Positions 18,525 to 26,472 of a DNA stretch of 64,000 nucleotides are shown piece after piece (the first letter of the stretch is position 1; each line of letters starts with the position of its first letter). The notes under the pieces were generated by a model that was not told the DNA's origin, made no database searches, and worked only from the letters and a program-made list of their open reading frames with translations. The position numbers and the translations under genes were made by a program. Source of the DNA: Palsa-851 sp963716365 (GTDB taxonomy: Bacteria; Chloroflexota; Dormibacteria; Aeolococcales; Aeolococcaceae); assembly GCA_963716365.1 (NCBI GenBank), contig OY970307.1, positions 62,001-126,000 of the forward strand. The letters run 5' to 3'.

Positions 18525-20309
18525 CTAAGCGCGGAGGCGACGCAGGCCCTCGTCCACGCGCTCGGTGAGTCCGATGCGGTCCAGGTGCTCGAGGAGTGGC
18601 ACCGCGACACGGCGTGTTGTCGAGAGCGCCTGCCGTGCCGCGGAGAGCGTGAACGGTTGCGGCAGCGCCCGGAGCAGCGTCGTCGCCTGCTGCGGCGCGT
18701 TCGGGAGCAGGACGATGTCGCCTGGGAGCCGCAGAATCGCGCCGGCGCTCGCGGCTGCTCCGAGCTCCGCCCGGCCCAGCCGCAGCGACGCGAGATCTGC
18801 CTGCTCGGGCGCATTGAACGGGTGGCGCTCGAGCAACGCCGTCAACTGCGCAACGGACGCTTCGAGATCTGCACGCAACGACGGGCGAACGCCGCGCGCC
18901 CGCAGCTTTCCCTGAACATCCTCGACGTCGGGAGATGCCGCGACGAGCCCGTCGAGGAGCCGCGCCTCGGGGAGACGCAGGATCCGGACCATGTCGGAAC
19001 GAGCGATACCGTTATCCAGCAAACCGTTGCTGGGATGCGCGTTGACCGCGGACCGCAGTGCGGCACGCCACCGATCCCACTGCCCCGCATCGATCAGCCA
19101 GCCGGCTGCGACGACGATCCCCGCCGGTGCGGGATCCGGAATCGGGACGCCGAGAGCGTCGAGCAGCGATCTGTTCACCGCTCCGCGGCGCACGACTTCG
19201 GATGCGACATCTGCACGCCCGGTGTCGGCGTGCAGCGCTGCCGCGCGTTCCCGTGCAGCGCCACGACGGCGCAGTGCTGGAGGCAGTGGATCGAGCACCG
19301 TGGCCCCGCCGAGGACGTGACGCAACCCGGGGTCGCGAAGCAACACGCGGTCGCCGACGGCAAGCGGCAGGGGAGCGTCGAGCGTGAGACGCGCGAGTGT
19401 GCCGGCGCCAGACCCGTCTGCAGCACCGATGCGGCGCACTCGCGCTGCGACTGCCGCGGCGCCGATGTGGAGCACGACGTGACTGGGCAACTCGCGCCCG
19501 TCGAAACGCAGATCCAGCACTGACGTCAGGCGCCATGCATCCGGAGTCAGCAGCGCATCGCCGCGATGCACCGCGTCATGCGGCACGCCGCGCAGGTTGA
19601 CGGCGACGCGCGCCGGTCCTCGGACCTCATCCGCCGGTTCGCCGAGGCGCTGGAGCGCACGAACGCCGACACGCTCCCCCTTCAGCTCGACGACATCACC
19701 GCTCCGCAATATGCCCGCACCGAGCGTCCCTGTGACCACGGTGCCGCTTCCCTTGATGGTGAACGAGCGGTCGATCCAGAGCCGTATCCGCGTGGCGGGA
19801 TCAGGACGTGGCAGGGACGCCGCCAGTGCGTCCAGCGCCGTCCGCAGCTCGTCGATGCCCTGACCCGTTGCGCCGGAGACGCTGACTGCGGCAATGCCGG
19901 CAAGGCTGGTGTCAGCGAGACGCGCAAGGGTCTGCTCGGTAGCGGGACCGGGATCGGCGAGGTCGCTGCGCGTGACAGCAAGCAACCCGTGCTCGACGCG
20001 CAACGCATCCAGCGCGCGGACGTGCTCATCGGTCTGCGCCGCCCAACCCTCGTCGGCGGCGACGACGAGCAGGACTGCCGGAACAGGGCCTACCCCGGCG
20101 AGCATGTTGGTGGTGAAGCGCTCGTGGCCCGGAACGTCGACGAACGCCACCTCCTCCCCCGAGGGCAGTGTGGTCCACGCGTAACCGAGATCGATCGTCA
20201 TGCCGCGACGGCGCTCCTCCGCCCATCGGTCAGGTTCCATCCCGGTGAGTGCTCGCACCAGTGTCGACTTGCCGTGGTCGACGTGTCCGGCGGTCGCGAT
20301 CACCTGCAC
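18525..20309 (-). CDS. selB: Selenocysteine-specific translation elongation factor SelB
   Basis: 594 residues from the GTG at 20309. GTPase motifs: G1 ATAGHVDHGKSTLVRAL, switch region RRRGMTIDLGYAW, G3 FVDVPGHERFTTNML and G4-like TRSDLADPG. EF-Tu-like domains II and III follow, with WIDRSFTIKGSGTVVTGTL. From about residue 400 the winged-helix C-terminal domain that binds SECIS RNA is present (PFNAPEQADLASLRLGR, FTLSAARQALSTTRRVAVPL). The start lies inside the end of selA, so the two are translationally coupled. SelB brings Sec-tRNA to the UGA of the formate dehydrogenase mRNA encoded on the opposite strand immediately downstream. Confidence 0.95.
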   Translation of the reverse strand: MQVIATAGHVDHGKSTLVRALTGMEPDRWAEERRRGMTIDLGYAWTTLPSGEEVAFVDVPGHERFTTNMLAGVGPVPAVLLVVAADEGWAAQTDEHVRALDALRVEHGLLAVTRSDLADPGPATEQTLARLADTSLAGIAAVSVSGATGQGIDELRTALDALAASLPRPDPATRIRLWIDRSFTIKGSGTVVTGTLGAGILRSGDVVELKGERVGVRALQRLGEPADEVRGPARVAVNLRGVPHDAVHRGDALLTPDAWRLTSVLDLRFDGRELPSHVVLHIGAAAVAARVRRIGAADGSGAGTLARLTLDAPLPLAVGDRVLLRDPGLRHVLGGATVLDPLPPALRRRGAARERAAALHADTGRADVASEVVRRGAVNRSLLDALGVPIPDPAPAGIVVAAGWLIDAGQWDRWRAALRSAVNAHPSNGLLDNGIARSDMVRILRLPEARLLDGLVAASPDVEDVQGKLRARGVRPSLRADLEASVAQLTALLERHPFNAPEQADLASLRLGRAELGAAASAGAILRLPGDIVLLPNAPQQATTLLRALPQPFTLSAARQALSTTRRVAVPLLEHLDRIGLTERVDEGLRRLRA

Positions 20310-21584
20310 GCGAGTACCGCGCGGATGAGGTCGCGGTCGGCGTCGGGTGGCACGCAGCGCAGGTCGAGCAGGCAGCGCCCGTGTTCCACGCGACCCACCA
20401 CCGCGGGGTCGCCGAGTCGCAAGGGTTCCGCGTAGGACTCGGGCAGGCTGATCGCCCACCCCGGGAGCTCGAACTCCAGGACCACTGCCGCCGCCGACGG
20501 TGCCGGCCGCGGCGAGCAACTCGGCTGGATCGCCGAGGTCTGCGACGAGGGACTCGGTGCGCGCGCGGAGCGCCTCAGGGTCCGCGTGAAGCGCGAGTGC
20601 GGTCGGGGTCGGCGGACCGCTCAACGTGGCCTCGAGCGCGGCGAGCGTGAGCTTGTCGACGCGGAGCGCTCGCGCCAGTGGATGAAGGCGCAGTCTCGCG
20701 ACGAGATCGGTGTCGCCGGCGATGATCCCGGCTTGCGGGCCACCGAGGAGCTTGTCGCCGCTCGCAGTCACCAGATGCGCTCCGGATTGGAGTGCAGTGG
20801 TGATGTCCGGTTCGTCGGGGAGGACGCGGTCGGGGGCGAGCAAACCGGAGCCGACATCGACGACGAGCGGCGGTCCGAGCGTGGCGAGCTCGGCGATGGC
20901 CACCGAGCCGGTGAAGCCCGTGACTCGGAAGTTCGACGGATGCACCTTGAGAATGCAGCCGGTGCTCTCCCCGATGGCCGTGACGTAGTCGGCGAGTGCA
21001 GTTCGATTCGTGGTGCCCACTTCGCGAAGACGCGCGCCAGTGCTCACGACGAGGTCTGGTAACCGGAACCCGTCGCCGATCTCCACCAGCTCGCCGCGGC
21101 TCCAGATCACCTCGCGCCCGCTGCTCAGCGCGGTGATCGCGAGCACAAGCGCCGCGGCGCCGTTGTTGACGACCATCACGTCGCCCGCGTCCGGGAGTGC
21201 CGCGCGCAGTGCTGCAAGCGCGCCCCGTCCCCGGCGGGCACGCGTTCCATCGCGCAGGTCGTACTCGACGTCCACGTATGCGGATGCGGCGAGCACTGCT
21301 TCTCGCGCAGCGCTGGAGAGAGAAGCGCGCCCGAGGTTGGTGTGCAGGATGGTGCCGGTCGCGTTGAGCACGGGCCGGAGCGCGGTAGCGCGAGCGGGGA
21401 GACGGCTCACGATGTCGTCGAGGATCTGCTCCGGTGCGATCGTCGCGGCGCGCACGCGCTCCTGCGAGGCATGGACTGTCGCGCGAACGATCCCACGTCC
21501 CAAGCGCTGTTCCGCCTCCACGAGGCGTGGATCCTGGAGCAGGACATCGGTCGACGGGACGTTGCGGCGCGGGTCGGTGTGCAT
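20300..21584 (-). CDS. selA: L-seryl-tRNA(Sec) selenium transferase SelA; frameshifted as written
   Basis: PLP enzyme of the AAT fold that converts Ser-tRNA(Sec) to Sec-tRNA(Sec) using selenophosphate. Visible motifs: NATGTILHTNLGRASLS, NNGAAALVLAI, ILKVHPSNFRVTGFTGSV, VDVGSGLL and the PLP lysine in ASGDKLLGGPQAG (about K278). The frame breaks at GAACTC (20471-20476). Reading GAGTC on the coding strand restores GGGSGPGVELPGWAISLPES and the real C-terminus ending IRAVLACR with a TGA at 20300, about 427 residues. Left unrepaired, the frame runs through into selB and mimics a 1,019-residue SelA-SelB fusion. It is first in the selA-selB pair. Confidence 0.93.
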
Positions 21585-21605
21585 CAGCCCCCTTCGATCG
21601 ATGTG

Positions 21606-21701
21606 TGGCGGAGGCGGACGGGAATCGAACCCGCCTGACCGGGATACTCGGTCACACTGATTTTGAAGATCAGGAGGGCCACCAGGCGCCCAGACGCCTC
21701 C
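21606..21701 (-). tRNA. selC: tRNA-Sec (anticodon UCA)
   Basis: 96 nt with encoded 3' CCA and discriminator G, the same end as E. coli selC. Anticodon stem CTGAT/ATCAG closes the loop CTTCAAA with anticodon TCA. The long variable arm (TGACCG...CGGTCA) and a T-arm GCGGG-TTCGATT-CCCGT are present. The acceptor is GGAGGCGT with CCGCCTCC, 7 pairs plus a U-C mismatch at the eighth position where bacterial tRNA-Sec normally has 8. The D-arm keeps the 16-nt size but only four outer pairs are canonical. It lies between selA and selD, reading toward selA. Confidence 0.93.
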
Positions 21702-21769
21702 GCCAAGAGGGTAGGGGAATGACCACGCCCCCGTCGCGAGGGTGAGTCCCTAATTGGGAAGATCCCCCG

Positions 21770-22756
21770 GTGCGACTCACGGAATACGCCCACGGCGGTG
21801 GGTGCGCCTGCAAGATCCCACCCGGCGAACTCGAGGAGATGATTGCCGGCCTCGTCGGGGCGTCGTCAGCCTCGCTCCTGGTCGGGCTCGATCCCGGCGA
21901 CGACGCCGCTGCGGTGCGACTCGACGGCAACGGCATGGCAGTGCTCAGCACCGTCGACTTCTTCACGCCTGTCGTCGATGACGCCTACGACTGGGGCCGT
22001 ATCGCTGCCGCGAACGCGCTCTCCGACATCTACGCCATGGGTGGCAGGCCGATCCTCGCCGTCAACCTCCTGTGCTGGCCGCGCGAGGTGTTGCCGGTGA
22101 GCCTGGCGCGTGAAGTGCTTCGCGGCGGGCTTGACGTCGCGACATCGGCGGGATGTCCCGTTGCGGGTGGCCACAGTGTCGATGACCCGGAGCCCAAGTA
22201 CGGCATGGCCGTCACCGGGCTCGCTGCGGCGGACCGGTTGCTTCGCAGCGATGCGGCGGTTGCGGGGCTGCCGCTGACGCTGACGAAACCACTTGGCATC
22301 GGCGTGCTCAACAGCCGGCACAAGCAGACCGGGGAGGTCTTTCCGCAGGCGGTTGCAACCATGGTCGAACTGAATGCCGCTGCGGCAGAGGCGGCGCTGG
22401 CCGGTGGTGCGAAGTGCGCGACCGACATCACTGGCTTCGGGCTCCTCGGTCATCTTTTCAAAGTGGTTCGCTCGAGCAACCTCACGGCTGTGGTTGACTC
22501 CGCCGCGGTGCCTTATCTGGATGGCGCTCGCGATGCGCTCGCCGCGGGCTTCGTCAGCGGCGGCACGCGGCGGAACCTCGACTGGGTTGGACCGCATGTG
22601 GAGTGGAACGGCCGCACCGCAACCGATGAGAACGAGCGTCTGCTGCTGGCTGATGCGCAGACCAGTGGCGGTCTGCTCGTTGCCGGCGAGGTGCCGGGTT
22701 ACCCGATCATCGGCGAGTTGCGTCCGCGCGGGGAGTGGGCGATCGAGGTTCGATAG
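21770..22756 (+). CDS. selD: Selenide, water dikinase SelD (Cys form)
   Basis: 328 residues from the GTG at 21770, the only start that precedes the catalytic loop. Residues 8-15 read HGGGCACK; C12 stands at the position that is Cys or Sec in the family and K15 is the invariant catalytic lysine. ATP and metal sites follow in GLDPGDDAAAVRL, TVDFFTPVVDDAYDWG, ANALSDIYAMGG, GGHSVDDPEPKYG and CATDITGFGLLGHL. Makes selenophosphate from selenide and ATP, the selenium donor for SelA. Transcribed away from tRNA-Sec. With selA, selB and selC it completes the pathway in one place. Confidence 0.96.
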   Translation: MRLTEYAHGGGCACKIPPGELEEMIAGLVGASSASLLVGLDPGDDAAAVRLDGNGMAVLSTVDFFTPVVDDAYDWGRIAAANALSDIYAMGGRPILAVNLLCWPREVLPVSLAREVLRGGLDVATSAGCPVAGGHSVDDPEPKYGMAVTGLAAADRLLRSDAAVAGLPLTLTKPLGIGVLNSRHKQTGEVFPQAVATMVELNAAAAEAALAGGAKCATDITGFGLLGHLFKVVRSSNLTAVVDSAAVPYLDGARDALAAGFVSGGTRRNLDWVGPHVEWNGRTATDENERLLLADAQTSGGLLVAGEVPGYPIIGELRPRGEWAIEVR

Positions 22757-22794
22757 TAGCGGCGAATTCGTCCCACCGGACTACCGTGGGGTGC

Positions 22795-24594
22795 ATGGGA
22801 AGCGGCCGCAACGGACCCATCTCCGATGGTTCGCCGGCAGCGCGGACCAATCGCTCGCCCGAGGCCCTCGGCAGCTTCCGTCGAGAGCTCACCCGGGGCG
22901 GGAACGGGATCGACCCGGCGACATTCGCCGGGTCGATCCCGCAGCAGCATGGGATCGCGCCGCGTGTGCGAATCGGGCGCGGCAAATGGTTCAACCTGCT
23001 CTGGCTGCTCCCGATCGGCTTCGTCCTCTTGATCGTGGCAGTCGCCGTTTCCCAGGGTCTCCGGACGGAGCCTGCGGTCCAGCGGTTCATCCAGCAGTAC
23101 CCGGGGACGATTCAACCGACGGGCGATGACGCCGCAGCGATCGGGTTCCCGGCGTGGGTGAGCTGGCAGCACTTCTTCAATCTCTTCTTCATGGTCTTCA
23201 TCATCCGGTCGGGCGTGCAGATCCTCGCCGACCATCCACGGCTGTACTGGACACGGCATTCGACGCCGGGGCGGGATTGGTTTCGCATGCAGAAGGCCGT
23301 TCCCGCCGATCCGCTGTGGACCGCGAAAGAGGACTCGATCAGCCTGCCACGACAGGTGGGTCTCCCGGGACTGCGTCATTCCATCGGTCTGGCGCGGTGG
23401 TGGCATCTCGGAGTCGATGCCCTGTGGTTGCTGAACGGCGCGGTGTTCTACGTGCTCCTCTTTAACGGCGGTCGCTGGGTGCGATTGGTGCCGACCAGCT
23501 GGGCTGTGTTTCCGAATGCCGTGTCCGTACTGCTGCAGTACCTGTCTCTGCACTGGCCGACCGACAACGGCTGGACGGCCTACAACAGCCTGCAGCAGAT
23601 CGCGTACTTCATCACGGTGTTCGTTGCTGCGCCACTTGCGGTGCTCACCGGCCTTGGCATGTCACCTGCGTTGTCCACACGCTTCAAGCGGATCAGCAAG
23701 GTCTTCAGCATTCAGACAGCGCGCTCGCTGCACTTCCTCGTCTTCGCCTGGTTCCTGATCTTTATCGTGATCCATACCACGCTTGTGTTCACGACCGGGC
23801 TGCTCGTCAACCTCAATCACATCTATGCCGGGCGGACTGACGGGAGTTGGATCGGGTTCCTGGTGTTCGCGGCATCCATGGTCGTCGTCGCGGTCGCGTG
23901 GGTTGCCGCGACGCCGCTGACGATCGGGCATCCACGCCTGGTGCAACGGGTCGGCCAGGCGATCGTCGGACCCCTGCAGCACCTGTTCGAGCACGTCGAT
24001 CCGAAACCGGGCCAGTACACGGAAAAGGACATCTCGCCGTACTTCTGGCACAACGGCACGTATCCCGACTCCGACGAATATCGGGCCCTGTACGAGGGCA
24101 ACTTTGACGCTTATCACCTGCCGATCGGCGGATTGGTCGAGAAACCCGTGGATCTCGATAGTGGGCAGTTGCATGCGCTGCCACATCACGAGCAGATCAC
24201 CCAGCATTTCTGCATTCAGGGATGGTCGGGTGTCGCCAAGTGGGGCGGAGTCTCGATGCAGACCATCGTCGACCTCGTCAAACCGCTGCCGGAGGCGCGC
24301 TGGGTCGTGTTCTACTCGTTCGGCGAGGGGGCAGAGAAGGGCAGCTACTACGACGCTCACCCCATCGAACACATGTCGCACCATCTCACGATGCTTGCGT
24401 ATGAGATGAACGGCGAGGTGCTGTCGTTCGGCCATGGCGCGCCGCTTCGGCTGCGCAATGAAATCGAGCTGGGCTTCAAGCAGGTGAAGTGGATCAAGGG
24501 CATAGAGTTCGTTGCCGACTACACCGACATCGGCGGTGGCTTCGGCGGTTACAGCGAGGATCACGAATTCTTCGGCTACCGGCAGTCGATCTAG
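22795..24594 (+). CDS. Cytochrome b-like membrane domain fused to a sulfite-oxidase-fold molybdopterin domain
   Basis: 599 residues from the ATG at 22795 with a GTGGGG ribosome site. Residues 64-370 hold six hydrophobic segments with His residues suited to heme ligation (SWQHFFNLFF, RWWHLGVDALWLL, SLHFLVFAWF, FIVIHTTLVF). Residues 405-599 are the molybdopterin domain of the SUOX/YedY fold, with the molybdenum-binding Cys in HFCIQGWSGVAKWGGV (about C473) and SYYDAHPIEHMSHHLTMLAY. In E. coli the equivalent parts are separate (MsrP and MsrQ). The catalytic domain carries no signal peptide and its side of the membrane is not obvious. Likely a quinone-linked molybdenum reductase or oxidase of unknown substrate, 39 bases after selD. 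Confidence 0.85.
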   Translation: MGSGRNGPISDGSPAARTNRSPEALGSFRRELTRGGNGIDPATFAGSIPQQHGIAPRVRIGRGKWFNLLWLLPIGFVLLIVAVAVSQGLRTEPAVQRFIQQYPGTIQPTGDDAAAIGFPAWVSWQHFFNLFFMVFIIRSGVQILADHPRLYWTRHSTPGRDWFRMQKAVPADPLWTAKEDSISLPRQVGLPGLRHSIGLARWWHLGVDALWLLNGAVFYVLLFNGGRWVRLVPTSWAVFPNAVSVLLQYLSLHWPTDNGWTAYNSLQQIAYFITVFVAAPLAVLTGLGMSPALSTRFKRISKVFSIQTARSLHFLVFAWFLIFIVIHTTLVFTTGLLVNLNHIYAGRTDGSWIGFLVFAASMVVVAVAWVAATPLTIGHPRLVQRVGQAIVGPLQHLFEHVDPKPGQYTEKDISPYFWHNGTYPDSDEYRALYEGNFDAYHLPIGGLVEKPVDLDSGQLHALPHHEQITQHFCIQGWSGVAKWGGVSMQTIVDLVKPLPEARWVVFYSFGEGAEKGSYYDAHPIEHMSHHLTMLAYEMNGEVLSFGHGAPLRLRNEIELGFKQVKWIKGIEFVADYTDIGGGFGGYSEDHEFFGYRQSI

Positions 24595-24656
24595 CGGCGA
24601 GCCTCCAGGGAAAGGGGACGTTCGGTCTATGCTTCTTGGCAGTGGCGACGCGAAAG

Positions 24657-25403
24657 ATGGAACGGCCGGCGACTCTCGCAATCGACGTTGGTGGCACCGG
24701 TCTCAAAGCGTCGGTGCTGGACGCGTCAGGCAAGCTCATGGCCGACCGGGTCCGGGTGAAAACGGAATATCCGTGCCCACCGGAGCGGCTGGTCGACATG
24801 CTGGCGACCCTGGTCGCACCGCTCCCGGCCGCCGATCGCGCTTCGATCGGATTTCCAGGTGTCGTGCGGAAAGGGATCGTGCTGACGGCCCCTGATTTCG
24901 TCACGCGATCCGGCCCCGGATCGCCGGTATCGAAAAAGCTGCTCGCGGCGTGGACCGGTTTCGATCTGGCCGGCGCGATGGCAGCGCAAGTCGATCATCC
25001 GGTTCGTGTCGCCAACGACGCCGATATCCAGGGCCTCGATGTCGTGAGTGGCCGGGGAGTCGAGTTTGTTGTGACGCTTGGAACAGGTGTCGGGACTGCA
25101 CTGCTCGTCGACGGGAAGCTCTCCTCACACCTCGAGCTCGCCCATCACCCGTTTCGCAAAGGCGAGACCTACGACGAGCAACTCGGCAACGCGGCATTCG
25201 AACGGATCGGGCCCAAGAAATGGCGGAAGCGCGTGCTCGAGGCGTTCACCAATTTCAAGGTGGTCATCAACTACGACCGGCTGTACGTCAGCGGCGGCAA
25301 CGCTGCAGCGCTGAAAGGTCACGTGGACAAGTCCGTCACCATCGTCGGCAACCTGGCCGGCATTCTTGGTGGCATCAAACTCTGGGAGGCGGATTCAGAC
25401 TGA
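24657..25403 (+). CDS. ppgK: Polyphosphate glucokinase-like ROK family kinase
   Basis: 248 residues from the ATG at 24657 (GTG at 24642 is an alternative). Phosphate-binding loop AIDVGGTGLKASVLD, then SIGFPGVVRKGIVLTAPD, catalytic Asp in VANDADIQGLD and the second phosphate loop VVTLGTGVGTALLVDGK. This order and the short length match bacterial PpgK, which makes glucose 6-phosphate using polyphosphate (and often ATP). HPFRKGETYDEQLGNAAFER is also typical of that group. The next two genes, gnd and zwf, use its product, so the three form a glucose-to-pentose-phosphate unit. Confidence 0.85.
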   Translation: MERPATLAIDVGGTGLKASVLDASGKLMADRVRVKTEYPCPPERLVDMLATLVAPLPAADRASIGFPGVVRKGIVLTAPDFVTRSGPGSPVSKKLLAAWTGFDLAGAMAAQVDHPVRVANDADIQGLDVVSGRGVEFVVTLGTGVGTALLVDGKLSSHLELAHHPFRKGETYDEQLGNAAFERIGPKKWRKRVLEAFTNFKVVINYDRLYVSGGNAAALKGHVDKSVTIVGNLAGILGGIKLWEADSD

Positions 25404-25454
25404 CGTTCTCGTTCAGCAAGAACAATCACCCAGCAATGTGACAGGAGAGGGTGC

Positions 25455-26468
25455 ATGCAACTCGGGATGGTCGGACTCGGGAGGATGGGGGCGAATCTGG
25501 TCGAACGTCTTGGCAAAGACGGCCACGAGTGCGTGGTCTTCGACGTCAACCCCGCCGCCGTTGCAAGGACTGCCGGCAAGCACGCGCAGGCATCGACGTC
25601 CATCGCCGACCTGGTCGCGAAGCTGGACAAACCCCGTGCCGTGTGGGTAATGGTCCCGGCAGGCGTCACCGGTGGCACCGTGCGGGAACTCGCAGCGTCG
25701 CTCGAGCCTGGAGACATCATCATCGACGGCGGGAACAGCTACTACCGGGACGATATCGAGCGCGCGAAGGAGCTGCACGAGCGCGGTATCCACTACGTCG
25801 ACTGCGGCACGAGCGGCGGTGTGTTCGGACTCGAACGTGGCTTCTGTTTGATGATCGGCGGAGAGGGTTCGGTGGTGAGTCACCTCGACCCGATCTTTCG
25901 GACCATCGCGCCCGGCGTGGATGCAGCCCCCCGAACTCCGGGCCGGAAGGGCCCTGCCAGCCACGCGGAGAACGGCTACCTGCATTGCGGACCGAACGGT
26001 GCCGGCCACTTCGTGAAGATGGTCCACAACGGCATCGAGTACGGCCTGATGGCTGCGTACGCCGAGGGGCTCAACATCCTCAAGAATGCCGACGTCGGTC
26101 TGCGGCCACAGGAGGAGGACGCCGAGACCACCCCGCTGCGTGAGCCGGATGCGTACAAATACCAGCTCGACATCGGCGACATCGCAGAGGTCTGGCGCCG
26201 CGGGAGCGTGGTTGCCTCGTGGCTGCTCGATCTCACGGCCGCTGCGCTGGTCGGCGACACCGAGCTCAGCGACTTCAGCGGCCATGTGTCGGATTCCGGT
26301 GAAGGTCGATGGACTGCGCTCGCCGCCGTCGATGAGGGCGTGCCTGCGCCGGTCATCAGCGCCGCGCTCTTCGCCCGCTTCGAGTCACGGGGCGACGCCG
26401 ACTACGCAGACCGCCTCCTGAGTGCCATGCGCAAGCAGTTCGGCGGTCATAACGAGAAAGCGACCTGA
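25455..26468 (+). CDS. gnd: 6-phosphogluconate dehydrogenase, decarboxylating (short type)
   Basis: 337 residues, the length of the short, often NAD-preferring Gnd/YqeC-type enzymes rather than the 470-residue dimeric form. N-terminal Rossmann motif MQLGMVGLGRMGANLVERL, then DIIIDGGNSYYRDD and the substrate loop VDCGTSGGVFGLERGFCLMI. The catalytic Lys/Asn is in GAGHFVKMVHNGIEYGLM. Oxidises and decarboxylates 6-phosphogluconate to ribulose 5-phosphate. Shine-Dalgarno AGGAGAGGG precedes the ATG. Five bases separate its stop from zwf, consistent with one operon. The residue after the dinucleotide-binding strand (FDVN) favours NAD, an inference only. Confidence 0.93.
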   Translation: MQLGMVGLGRMGANLVERLGKDGHECVVFDVNPAAVARTAGKHAQASTSIADLVAKLDKPRAVWVMVPAGVTGGTVRELAASLEPGDIIIDGGNSYYRDDIERAKELHERGIHYVDCGTSGGVFGLERGFCLMIGGEGSVVSHLDPIFRTIAPGVDAAPRTPGRKGPASHAENGYLHCGPNGAGHFVKMVHNGIEYGLMAAYAEGLNILKNADVGLRPQEEDAETTPLREPDAYKYQLDIGDIAEVWRRGSVVASWLLDLTAAALVGDTELSDFSGHVSDSGEGRWTALAAVDEGVPAPVISAALFARFESRGDADYADRLLSAMRKQFGGHNEKAT

Positions 26469-26472
26469 CCGC

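Noticed and set aside
18525..21584. A 1,019-residue SelA-SelB fusion protein
   Set aside because: The open frame joins them only because selA is frameshifted at 20471-20476. The true SelA C-terminus (WAISLPES through IRAVLACR) is in another frame and ends at 20300, and SelB has its own GTG at 20309.
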